DNA of 64,000 bases, taken from Aralia elata (Eukaryota; Streptophyta; Magnoliopsida; Apiales; Araliaceae). A model generated the notes under the pieces. That model was not told the origin of the DNA, did no database searches, and saw only the letters and a list, made by a program, of their open reading frames with translations. The position numbers and the translations under genes are program-made. Position 1 is the stretch's first letter, and every line of letters starts with the position of its first letter. Of this stretch, positions 20,714 through 31,955 are shown piece after piece. Location: assembly GCA_034770075.1 (NCBI GenBank), contig CM068386.1:85719265-85783264 (forward strand), written 5' to 3'.

Positions 20714-23518
20714 TGTGACACCCCCAAATCCGAGTACTTAATTTCCACCGATTTGGTGTTCACTATATCATTCATTCATAACTAACTACCCATAATAAAG
20801 GACAATCAAATTAAACTGAATGAAATATCTTCCCACAAAAGGGATTACATCTCTAATCTCTTAATTAAATAAAATCCTAAGTTATCTAACCTTTATTACA
20901 TCATTGTGGAATTAAAACATAAAATTAAACAAATCTTATTACAAAGAACTAAATCAAATAGAATAAACATCTTCATTTTCTCATCTTGCCCTTGCCCTTG
21001 CTAGTGGATGGCTCATCCGACTTTTCAGGTTTAGCTGCAATGTTTTATGCAAAAGTGAGCATATAATTGCCCATAAGTATGATAACGATAACAACTAAAC
21101 AATCAATGGAGTAGATTTTAACTGAGGTATAATAGCTTATTTGAAATCAATCAATAACAATTCAAAGAACTGAAAGCTCAATATAAAACTTGGCTCAAGA
21201 ACTGAATATAGATTTCAAGAATAAAAGTGTACTTGAGGGTCACAAGACCTCGAACTGTGTCCTAGGTTAACAAGTAATTCTACCGTAACCTTTAACAGTC
21301 TTATAGACTATGGACTATTCATCTCGTACTCAGGGGGATCAGCCCTTTGTACAATGTATTGTGCACAAACATTTTAACGCTATTGCGTAGTTTAATCCCC
21401 TATATTAGGGTTGTTCATCTCAGTTTAACTTCAGATTCCCTACTAAAAGAACTTGGTTTGGAATAACTTCAAGATATTCTAAATCTTTGGAACGCTCATC
21501 AACCATGGACTAGCTGAATCAATAAGGGTTTGCTAGTCATTAAAGCATTTGATTCAACAATAGAATCGTACAACAAGATTAAAGTTTAAAGTTTGAATAA
21601 GGTTTCATGACTGGATAATAAATGACTAGAATATAACATAATCATTTGTCATTGTATCAACCTTGCTTGAATAATGATAAGCTAAGGTTAATAATCTTGC
21701 TCAATTGAAGGAAAGTAAGAAACTTGCTTTCAACGGAATAAAAAGATTAAGGGTAGAAAACTTGCCTCGTGCGTGGATTACAGGTTAATATTCACGTTCC
21801 TTAATCAAGCTATACATTTTGATTATAAAACAATAACGATAATTAGTTACAGAATTATATACACTTTAAGATTCGTTCTTATCCTATTTCATTGTAACAT
21901 CTCGATTGTCATTTGATATTCAATAAGTATTTGCTTAACAACCATTGTGGTATATCATAAATCATTTAATATCTTAATCTAAGCCTTAAACGTACACATG
22001 GCCATATAACATAATCACCAAGAAAAGAAATTTTTTTTTATTTTCTGTTCCACCGCCGGGGCGGTGGATTTCTTCATAAACCAGCGCCGGGGCGAGGCAA
22101 CTGCCGGGGCGAGGAAGGTAGTTCATTTCAACCGTCGGGGCGAGGACACCGTCGGTGCGAGACTTCGAGTACATTTCCACCGCCGGGGTGGTGGACTCGA
22201 CTGTCATCTCCTACAGTTCGCAAACCAGCGAAATTCAGACCAAATTTTCCAAATTCTATCATCCGACTCACAAATTAAACATACCCAGACATCAAACATG
22301 TTGTAAAACAATTACCCAACATGTTTCTAACAATTCCAATCATCATAAAACATATAATCAACTAATTAAAAACCAAAAATTTACTGTTTAAGCAAAATAA
22401 TCATGTTTTGGCCTTTTTAATGAATTGAACACTGTGAATTCATCTCCAAACTATTTTAATCCATTCCACTTACATTCTTTTCATTATTGAACATACTAAC
22501 AATAACAACAACCAATCTACAAATTATTACATCGATTGAACACTAATTTTAAACTCAAAGTAAGCCATATTCATATGTATAAACTCAAGAACACAAAATC
22601 CATTTAAAACTTGTTTTCATGGATTCTAGTTACAGAAAATCATTTATAATTGCTATATAACAGTTTATATACCCATACACACATGCATAATCATCACATA
22701 AATAATTTCTAGCAAATTTTAATTCATCAATATTTTACAGAGAACTAGCTTGAAGAAAATAAGAACTAAGGTTTTAGATTAGATTATTACCTGATAATTC
22801 TTCTCAGATTATAATAAGATGATTATACTGGCTTAGTAATCCTCTTCCTTCACCTCTCAATTCACAGAACTCTCTCCCTTCCACCTTCAACTTCTCTGAT
22901 AATCTTTTCTCTCAACAAAACCCTGTTTTGTTTTGTTTAGGCTTAGCACACTTTAACGTAAAATAAAAAAAACTGATTCCATATTAAGTCTCAGTTGTTA
23001 CAAAATTTAAAAGTCCTAAGGCCCTGTTTGGCTTGAATCAAAACAAAACAAACTATTTTTACCAACCAAAGGTCACAAGTCCTTGTTTGGTTTAGTTAAA
23101 ATAAAATCCATTTTCCATTTATTTTAATAACCCATTATACTATATAGCTTAATTGTCACACTTTCAATTTAATTAAACTTATTATTAGATAAATTCAATT
23201 AAACCTTACTAATTTAATTATAACTCTTATTTGGCCAATACCAATATTACCAAATAATGATCTTACTCAAATAAATCCTTTATTCAAATAAATCATTCTA
23301 TCATCTAATTTATTTTATCATCTAATTTAATTATTAAGTTAAATTAGAATAGACACATCAAACTACATTCAAATAACAATTAACATAATTACACATAAAA
23401 TGAATTACTCCACAATAACTTTATTAATTATTTATTTTTACTCAATAAATAAATTAACAAAATATTTATTTAACTTAATAAATATTTTATTTGTTCACAA
23501 AAAATTACATTCGTTACA
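20714..23518 (-). mobile_element. 5' LTR of element B, complete (2.8 kb)
   Basis: The ends are TGTGACACCC...TTCGTTACA on the plus strand. In element orientation it has about 570 bases of U3, a purine-rich leader (near 22950-22800), a splice-donor-like CAG/GTAATA at 22791/22790, the hairpin island (22050-22194), the conserved GGGGGATCAGCCCTTTGTAC block (near 21337), an acceptor-like ACATTGCAG and the lysine-rich frame (20973-21035), then about 260 bases to the LTR end. Confidence 0.9.
22050..22194. repeat. GC-rich hairpin island in element B 5' LTR
   Basis: Begins with a perfect inverted repeat CCACCGCCGGGGCGGTGG (22050-22067), followed by CGCCGGGGCGAGG, TGCCGGGGCGAGG, CGTCGGGGCGAGG, CGTCGGTGCGAG and a closing CCACCGCCGGGGTGGTGG (22177-22194, one arm changed by C to T). 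Confidence 0.9.
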
Positions 23519-23523
23519 GTGCA

Positions 23524-24222
23524 AATTCAAATAATTTAGGCAAGTATTCGTATGTATTGCACCCCGTGCAATAATGTGTTATGTGAGTAAATGTTGTTAT
23601 AATTGAAATGAAGTAGACACATGTTATTCCATATTAATGAAGTAGACATGGTTGATGTCAAATTTAAGAAAGAGCAGAGAAAAAGATTAAGGTCTTGAGG
23701 ATTGATCAATATGTTGTTTCAAAAATTGTTAAAGAAAAGAAAATTGTTGTTCCTATTTATTCGAAGTTACTTCACAACTATTGTTCAGTTGTTTAAGTTT
23801 TCAAAGAATATGTTGATATTCATTATGTTGTTGATTGTTTATTCAATTGCTATGACTTGTTGAGCAATTAAATGCTCACTCTTGCTTTAAATATAATGTT
23901 TTCAACAAAGCTAGAACGAAACAAAGAATCCGGTGAAGATTAGCGAAAGGATCAAGTATTTGATTAGAAGAATTACATGTTAAATTATATGTATTTATTG
24001 TGACATATAAATGTCACAAATGTATTGTTGTAATAGATAAATGATGTAATATTCATTATTTTTTTGTTATGAAGATGTAAAGATATTAGAACCTGGGATT
24101 AGCATGAGATATGTTGTAATAATATATTAATTATATTCATGTCATTAAGAGTGTGTTGAATGAGTGGTACCATGACGCACCGGACCCAGGGTTGCCGTAG
24201 ACTAGGGTTTGGGGGCGTTACA
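23524..24222 (+). mobile_element. 3' LTR of element A, right part
   Basis: It continues 12184-13597 after element B. It ends GGGTTTGGGGGCGTTACA, resembling the GGATTTGGGGGTGTCACA end of the chromovirus LTRs. The next five bases are TTGCA; the matching left duplication is not in the window because the 5' end of A is missing. Confidence 0.7.
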
Positions 24223-25608
24223 TTGCATATCATACATAAGGCTCCCATTGGCAATTGTGTACTCCATATTTGTAATAGCTATCAGAATTAACTTGCAGTA
24301 CCACCATTATTAAAGAATTATTAAATTCTTCAATATCGAGGTTATCAAACTTAGCTTACAGTCCCTCAATACAATTAAATTGGTTTAGTTGAAACCCCAT
24401 TATGTTTTCACATGATACTAACTTTCACATGATACTAAGATAACATCTATTTTACAAGTTTTTCAACACAAAGACAAAAAGTAGATGCGTCTTAAACTCA
24501 TTTACGTTACTAATACTATGTAAAATGATCAACATATCATTAATATACACAAAAACTATCACATTATAGTTTATAAAATTATATTGTTCGTGCAAACACA
24601 TAGACAATGCTATATCCGATGGATAGGAAAAAAGTGAAATATATACTAGTTCTCAATTTAGACCACAAGTACATAACTATTTCACACATTAACCTCCAAA
24701 CCGAAAAGAACAAACCATCTTGTTCATTAACAATATACTCCTTCAATCAAATTTATTCAAAACTTGAGTTGGAGTAATATCATAATTGGTGCTAAAATAT
24801 TAAATTAATTTATACCCTCTTGTCTGAAACATTGGCAATTATTTTACTTTGAAAGTAAAATAGTCATCGGTATCGAATCACTTATTCCTATACAACGAAT
24901 TTTGAATCTCAAGATAAATCTGCTTATACATAAATATTATCATCTATTATGTAATCCACTTAAATATTTATAGTTCATTTTCAATCTTACTAATGAAATC
25001 GATCAATATAAATATTTTGGATCATATTTAGCCTAATAAAATAGGTATTTTATTTACCAAATTATTATATTGATTTCCTTCACCAAATCAATATTGTTCC
25101 TTCTAGGTTCAATAGTTATTTAGGAACACTAAATTCTCTAACTTCAACTTATAACCTTATAGGACCTTTGAGAATTAATTAAATGAAATAATTCACATTT
25201 CAATGTTATTTAAAAGTTTGTGTTTCAAAAACTTTCATTTCACAGGATTGCACAATCAAATTGGATTTTACAACAAGAAATCCATAAGCCTTACTTTTTC
25301 AAACATAAATAAAATTATGCTCCAAATAGTTTAAAGGCCAAATTTAGTCCATCAAAAATTAAAATTCTTAAAGAATCACCTCCACACTTTTAAATAATTG
25401 AAATCTCATTGCATAATTTCACTTGACAATATTTTGCTCACTACTTCAAATAAATTTTAGATTAGTTAACATTTTATGTGGCAATGTTCCTATAAATATT
25501 ACTTCCACATAAGAACTAAGAAACATTTCTCAGAACAAAAAATAAATTTTTGTACATCTTATGTCATAGTTATTCATATAAAGATTACTTCAACATATAT
25601 AAGAATCT
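24223..25608 (-). pseudogene. AT-rich debris with a probable Ty1/copia reverse-transcriptase remnant
   Basis: At 24526-24552 the minus strand reads VYINDMLII, a decayed form of the copia reverse-transcriptase YVDDMLI catalytic motif. It is followed by FKTHLLFVFVLKNL, which fits the usual LK..L...F.MKDLG block after it. Sequence before and after is full of stops and shifts. The rest is AT-rich with no further motif. This stretch appears contiguous with 37066-37594 and 59583-61761 once elements C and E are removed. Confidence 0.4.
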
Positions 25609-26933
25609 TGTGACACCCCCAAATTCGGGTACTTCATTTCCTCAGGATTTAGTGTTCACAATCCAAAAACATCACATCACATCTAACTACCCATTCAAAT
25701 ATAAATGAAAATACTTGAATAGAAATAGAAATCTCCCATTAGAGGGTTACAACATCATTCATAAACAAATCCCAGGTCATCTAACCTTAAATAAACATCA
25801 GTGCGGAAAACATAAAATAAGTCTATTACATAATCATCACTTTAACACATATAGCAATTCTTCATCACTTGTTTGCTTTGCCTTTGCCCTTACTAGTGGA
25901 CGGCTCATCATTTCTTTCAACTTTAGCTGCAATGTTATTATGCAAGAGTGAGCAATGATTGCCCAGCAAGTACAACAACAATGACAATAATAACATGCGA
26001 AATAATCAACGGATATCGAATAATTGAAGATTTAGCTTTTGAGTCAAGAATGTAAAACAAGATTCAAAAGAACGTCTGAGGGTCTTAAGACCACGAACTA
26101 TGTCCCAGGTTGTCAAGTATTCCTACTTTAAACGTTTAACAGTCGTAAGACTATATGGACCTTGCTTCTTGTACTCAGGGGGATCAACCCTTTGTACCAT
26201 GTATGTGCACAACATCTTAACGCTAACGCGTAAATAAATCCCCTATATAAGGGTTGTTCATCTCAGTTTGACATCGGAGTCCGCACCAAAGGAAGTTTGG
26301 TTTGGATTTACTTCAATAGCGTTTCTAGAATTTAGAACGCTCATCAACTATGGACTAGTCGAATCAATAAGGGTTCGCTAGTCAATCAAGGTTCAAAAGG
26401 TATAATTCGAGAATCAAAACTAAATCTCACAAAAGGTACAATTGAATAAGTTCTATATAACTGAAGTATTACAAAGAGGAAATTAAAACGTCTCATTGAA
26501 TCCATGAAATTGAATGGAATAGAAACAATAACTTGCTCAAGAAGTAATAGCATTATGAAGCTTGTATTCTATGATAATGAAATTTAGAAACTTGCGTAAA
26601 CGTACAAGTAAGGATAAGATACTTGCCTCGTGCGTAGACTATAAATTTAAGACTCACGTTCTCTAATCAACCTATGCATTCCGTTTATAAAACAGTAACA
26701 ATAATTAGTTACAGTATTATAAACACTTCAGAACTCATTCTCATCTAATTTCATTTTAATAGCTCAGTTGACACCGAACAATCAATGGGCTTATGCTACC
26801 ACCTTTCGCAGCACTTTAACATTCATTTTATACAATAGCCTAAACTTTAGGTATGCCTACGATATCGTAACATGATCTCAAAGAAAGAAGAAAATTTTTA
26901 CTCTCGTCTTTTTACTTCTTTTTTTTTAAATTC

Positions 26934-27094
26934 ACGCCGGGGCGGGAAAACTCTTCACAAAAATCTCGCCGGGGCGAGGAAATTGCTTCACAAAATTTTC
27001 GCCGGGGCGAGCTCTCACCGGGGCGAGGAATTTCTTCACAAAATTCTCGCTGGGGCGAGGGATCCCTTCACAAAATTCTCGCCGGGGCGAGAAT
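26934..27094. repeat. GC-rich hairpin island in element C 3' LTR
   Basis: Six CGCCGGGGCG-type cores in units of about 30 bp sharing CTTCACAAAATTCTCGCC. Examples: CTCGCCGGGGCGAG, CTCGCTGGGGCGAG, and TTCTCGCCGGGGCGAGAA (arms 8 bp, 27077-27094). An extra CGAGCTCTCACCGGGGCGAG piece sits in the third unit. Confidence 0.9.
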
Positions 27095-28342
27095 TACGAA
27101 TTCCAGTTTCTGCAGTTCGCGAAGAACGCAAAAACAGGCCAAAAATTTCCCATTTTGTTATTCGTACATCAAATTAAACATGCCCAATTATCATATATGG
27201 TATGAAATCAAAACCCATTCCATAAACAGTGATTTTAACATCACAGATAATCTATACAACCCAATTAAAGACCAAAAATCTAACTGTTCATACTTATTAT
27301 AGAGTTCTGATACAGTTAACAAAATTAATCGCAGTAAATTCGTTTCTTAACCAAATCAATCCGTTTAACAATCATCCTTTTCGTTTTTATATGCATAAAC
27401 ATAAACAACTATCAATTTAATGATTATCATGTAATTCAAGCATAATTTTTCATACATATAAGTCATATTTAAACTCCGTTTCTCTGTAAATTTCAGAACT
27501 TCTAATTCAAGGCATAATCTCATGAATTAATTACTCTAAATCATATATACATCATATAAAAGACGTTTATACATGCTTTCTAACATCCAATCATCATTCT
27601 ATAAAAATTTAATCATATAACTTAATTTACAGAAAACTCAAACATGCATTCATGGTGAAAAATTAAGAAAACATAAATTAAAGGTTAAAATTAAGAATTT
27701 ACCTTTGGTTTGATGCTAGATTATGCAACTAGATGACAGGGTGTCTTCTTCAATCTCAAAATTCTCACAAATTTTCTCTCCTTTTCTCTCTGTATTGCTC
27801 TGACTTAAACTTAGGGAATAATAATAAAAGAAGACGTGAATATAATTTAGTCTGATGAGTGGGTGTCAGTTAATCCCATCATGGGTTAACTGACTCCAAC
27901 CCCCTCTAAGGCTTCATTTGGTAAGTCCTTATAAACTCTTCTTTTGGTTTATTTTAATAAGTAGCTTATTATAAAGTTTCATGTCACACTTTAATCAACT
28001 AAATAAAATATAATAATTCTACACTAAATCACATAGTCATATAAATAAAAATTCTCATTTATTAAATATGACAAATTATTAAATCTCTAATTAATAATTA
28101 AATTAATTAGAAATAACATTATACTTATTTAAATAATGTATTTAAACAAATAAATTCAATTAAACACATACTTTAAATATAAAAATTCTCCACATTAATC
28201 TAATTAATGTAACACATATAATTAAATTAATCTACCACAAATTCATCGATTAATCAATTAATTCAACAATCAAATCATCGAAAAATATTTATTTAATTCA
28301 ATAAATATTTAAAATAAGTTACAAAAATTCTCGTTCGTCACA

Positions 28343-28362
28343 TCTTTCCCCTCTTAAAAGGA
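28343..28362 (-). promoter_or_regulatory. Internal polypurine-like tract within element C LTR
   Basis: The minus strand reads TCCTTTTAAGAGGGGAAAGA, immediately before TGTGACGAACG. It corresponds to the position that defines the LTR start in elements B and D, but here lies about 62 bases inside the LTR. Confidence 0.7.
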
Positions 28363-28405
28363 TTCTGTCCCCAGAATCACGATTCAATTAACTCGTCCCG
28401 TTACA

Positions 28406-28425
28406 TTCTCCCCCCCTTACAAAGA
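28406..28425 (-). promoter_or_regulatory. Polypurine tract of element C
   Basis: The minus strand reads TCTTTGTAAGGGGGGGAGAA, directly abutting the LTR start TGTAACGGGACG. It is the site that must have primed plus-strand DNA, because the 5' LTR of this element ends at the matching position (37060). Confidence 0.85.
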
Positions 28426-28453
28426 TTTTGTCCCCAGAATCGCTACACAAGGA

Positions 28454-30023
28454 TTAAGCAAATAACTGAGGATAATTTCTCATCATTTGATCTTCGAGTT
28501 CCCACGTAGCTTCTTCAGCGTTGTGGTTTCTCCAGATCACCTTAAGAGAAGGTATAATTTTATTTCTTAGCACTTGCTCTTTCCTGTCAACTATCTGAAC
28601 AGGCTCTTCTTCGTAAGACAAATCTTTCTCAACTTGCAGGGGTTCATAATCTATGACATGCTTGTAGTCGGGCTTGTATGGTCGTAACACCAAGACATGA
28701 AAGACATTGTGGATGTGTTCCAGCGCTGGAGGTAAAGCTATCTCATAAGCGACCTCACCAACTCTTCTTAACACTTCAAAGGGTCCAATGAACCTCGGGC
28801 ACAGTTTTCCCTTTTTACCAAAACGAATCTTCCCTTTCCAGGGAGATACTTTCAAGAATACGTAGCTACCAGAGTCAAACTCTCGATCCTTACGATGTTG
28901 ATCGGCGTACTTCTTCTGTCTATCCTGAGTTGCTATCAATCTTGCCCTTATCACTTTAACGATTTCTACGGTCTGTTGTACCAGTTCTGGTCCGAGCAAT
29001 TGACGTTCGCCAACTTCATCCCAGCATAATGGAGTTCTGCACTTTCTGCCGTACAACGCTTCGTAAGGCGGCATGCCAATACTTGCGTGATAACTGTTGT
29101 TATAAGCAAATTCCACCAACGGTAGATGATCGTCCCAATTTCCTTTGAAGTCCATAATGCAAGCTCGTAACATATCCTCCAATGTTTGAATCGTTCTTTC
29201 GCTCTGTCCGTCGGTCTGTGGATGATATGCCGTACTCATACGTAACTGTGTTCCCAAGCATTCCTGTAGTCGTTTCCAAAAGTTCGATGTGAAGTGCGGA
29301 TCCCTATCTGAGACAATAGATATAGGAACACCGTGCCTCGAAATAATCTCCTTGACATACAACTTCGCCAACTGATCTAAGTTGAATCTGATCTTGATCG
29401 GTAGAAAATGTGCTGATTTCGTCAGTCGATCCACGATAACCCATACTGCGTCGAAACCTTTCTGAGTCGTCGGAAGACCTACTACGAAATCCATGGTGAT
29501 GTGCTCCCATTTCCATTCTGGGATTTCTAACGGTTGTAATAGCCCACTTGGTCTGTGATGTTCTGCCTTAAGTTTCTGACATGTCAAACACTTGGCTACA
29601 CAATCGGCAATGTCTCTCTTCATATTCGGCCACCAAAAATGCTGTCGTAGATCTTGGTACATCTTCGTACTACCCGGATGAATCGAATATCTCGAATTAT
29701 GAGCCTCACTCAAAATTTTCTCCTTAACCTCTTGTACTGGTGGAACCCAAATCCTTCCCTCGAATCTCAATACTCCTTCATTATCCACTTTGAATTTCAC
29801 TTCATCACCTCCAGATATTCTTTTCCTGATTTTCTCACATTCTTCGTCCTGCATTTGTGCTTCCTTAACCTTATCCACCAAAGTTGAACCAATTCTCAAT
29901 TGAAATAATTTTTCGTCACACTCCCCCGAATATTTCACCTCCAATTCCAATTTTGCCATTGCTGTAACTAACTCCTCCTAAGCGGTTAAACCAAATAGTT
30001 TCTCCCGTCCCTTTCTGCTTAAG
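28454..30023 (-). pseudogene. Integrase and chromodomain of element C (after frameshift)
   Basis: The zinc-binding HHCC region (IHPGSTKMYQDLRQHFWWPN, then CVAKCLTCQ) is followed by the catalytic core with D,D-35-E context: TMDFVVGLPTT, VSDRDPHFTS and SERTIQTLEDML. A GPF/Y-type module (RFIGPFEVLRRVG) and a C-terminal chromodomain (LKVIWRNHNAEEATWELED) close the protein, ending NYPQLFA. Integrase inserts cDNA, and in chromoviruses the chromodomain directs it to marked chromatin. The 501-codon frame is itself open, but a 5-base deletion near 30026 separates it from the upstream frame. Confidence 0.9.
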
Positions 30024-31349
30024 GCCCACCACATTCGCTTTACCTGGATGGTATAAAATTTCGCAGTCGTAATCCTTTATCAATTCCAACCATCTCCTCT
30101 GACGCATATTCAGATCCTTCTGTGTAAAAATATATTTCAGACTTTTGTGGTCTGTATATATTTCACACTTCTCCCCGTAAAGATAGTGCCTCCATATCTT
30201 CAAAGCAAACACCACCGCGACCAATTCCAAATCATGGGTAGGATACCCCTTCTCATAGTCCTTTAATTGTCGTGACGCGTACGCAATGACCTTACCGTTC
30301 TGCATAAGCACACAACCTAGTCCTTTATGCGACGCATCACTGTACACCACAAAATTTCCCGTGCTGTCCGGTAGAGACAACACAGGCGCCGTACTCAACC
30401 TCTTCTTTAATTCTTGAAAACTTTCCTCACACTTCTCCGTCCAAACGAACTTCACCGTCTTTCTAGTCAAATTCGTTAACGGAGTCGCAATTTTGGAAAA
30501 ATCCTGAATGAATCTCCTGTAGTAACCCGCTAATCCGAGGAAACTCCTCACTTCTGATGGCGTTCTCGGCTGATCCCAGTTAAGCACTGCTTCAACCTTT
30601 GACGGATCCACCGAAATCCCATCCTTGTCAATCACATGTCCAAGAAATTGCACTCGCTCTATCCAGAATTCACACTTTGAAAATTTAGCGTACAACTTCT
30701 TTCTTCTTAACACTTCCAATGTCAACTTCAAATGCTCTGCATGCTCTTCCTTGGTTTTGGAGTAAATTAGAATATCGTCAATGAATACTACTACAAACTT
30801 GTCCAAAAATGACTTAAACACCCTGTTCATTAAGTCCATGAATGCTGCAGGAGCATTCGTTAGACCAAATGACATCACCAGAAACTCGTAGTGACCGTAA
30901 CGAGTCCTGAACGCTGTCTTCGGCACATCTTCCTTCCTCACCTTCAACTGATGATAACCACTCCTCAAATCTATCTTTGAGAAATACCTAGCTCCTTTCA
31001 ATTGATCAAACAAATCGTCGATTCTTGGCAACGGGTATTTATTTTTAATCGTGACCTTGTTCAATTCCCTGTAATCAATGCAAAGTCGCATCGATCCGTC
31101 CTTCTTCTTAACAAACAACACCGGCGCTCCCCACAGCGATACGCTCGGCTGAATATACTTCTTATGTAAAAGTTCTTGTAGTTGCACCATTAATTCTTTC
31201 ATCTCTACTGGGGCCATACGGTACAGAGCTTTCGATATCGGGGCAGTTCCTGGCGCCAAATCGATTACAAACTCAACTTCCTTATCTGGCGGAAGTCCTG
31301 ACAACTCGTCTGGAAAGACGTCTACAAAGTCCCTTACGACATGTATCTC
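30024..31349 (-). pseudogene. Reverse transcriptase and RNase H of element C
   Basis: The frame shows the standard Ty3/gypsy blocks: WGAPVLFVKKKDGSMRLCID, PRIDDLFDQLKGARYFSKID, TAFRTRYGHYEFLVMSFGLT, the FIDDILIYS catalytic box, FLGHVIDKDGI, FLGLAGYYRRFI, then RNase H blocks YSDASHKGLGCVL, HDLELVAVVFALKIWRHYL and YTDHKSLKYIF. It is open for 462 codons until the deletion in the linker that should read ...NVVADALSRKG-like. Upstream it is separated from protease by a TAA at 31350-31352. It copies RNA into cDNA in functional relatives. Confidence 0.92.
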
Positions 31350-31955
31350 TTATAATTTCGGACTCTCCTTTCGAGTATCAACTATGTAGGCTAAGTATCC
31401 CACACAACCTTGTCTTAACAACTTCCTGGCCTGCATCATCGTCAGACAACTCGCTTGTCTAGGCGATTTGCTATCGTAAAATACTACCTTTGACGGAGTC
31501 ATAAGGTTAATACGTTTCTTCTGGCAATCAATTATCGCACCATAATTGAATAGCCAATCCATACCCAAAATAACGTCAAATTCCCCAAGTTTGATTGGGA
31601 TCAGATCTACTGTCATCACGTTTCCCTTAATGTTCACTCTACAGTTCTTGTGTACGTACCTAACAGGAATTACCTCCCTATTCGCAATTTCTATGTTCAA
31701 AGGGTAGTCTAACTCTTCCTTAGGCAAATCTAAGTTCTTAGCAAAATCATCGGATATAAATGAATAAGTAGCACCCGAATCAAACAATATATAAGCATCT
31801 ATATTATTGATCGGAATGATACCTGACACCACATCGCGAGACTGCACGGCATCTTGCACGGTCATGTTGAAAGTCCTTGCAGTTGGTCGGTTTGCTGGTG
31901 CTGATCCGGTTATAGCCAATGTACTACCACCACTGTTTCCCTTATTTCCTCCCGA
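31350..31955 (-). pseudogene. Protease region of element C
   Basis: Aspartic protease motif ILFDSGATYSFISDDF and flap-region LGEFDVILGMDWL lie in the same reading frame as gag and reverse transcriptase. TAA at 31350-31352 (KL-stop-EIHVVRDF) and TGA at 31956-31958 bracket the segment; each could arise by one base change. Confidence 0.88.

Larger units (their letters stand above)
13598..23518 (-). mobile_element. Element B: chromovirus with a large internal deletion
   Basis: It is bounded by TGTGACACCC...TTCGTTACA and target duplication GTGCA (13593-13597 and 23519-23523), and is inserted in the 3' LTR of element A. Order on the plus strand: truncated 3' LTR (13598-15883), partial protease/gag (15884-17661), ORF0 split by solo LTR G, primer site (20699-20710) and full 5' LTR (20714-23518). 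Missing are the U3 end of the 3' LTR, polypurine tract, integrase, chromodomain, RNase H and almost all reverse transcriptase. It cannot be autonomous. The tRNA-iMet primer site, long LTRs and Gag/protease similarity place it with the complete chromovirus C. Confidence 0.9.
25609..28405 (-). mobile_element. 3' LTR of element C
   Basis: 2797 bp, TGTGACACCC...CCCGTTACA. It includes the lysine-rich frame (25865-25927), conserved GGGGGATCAACCCTTTGTAC block (near 26178), hairpin island (26934-27094), donor-like AAAG/GTAAAT near 27709 and, near its U3 end, an internal polypurine-like copy (28343-28362). Confidence 0.95.

Noticed and set aside
26872..27177. Plus-strand frame through the GC-rich island (and similar ones at 35517, 22064, 14947, 44092, 50818)
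   Set aside because: These frames are antisense to the element and arise from the tandem CGCCGGGGCG units; residue changes between copies do not look protein-constrained.
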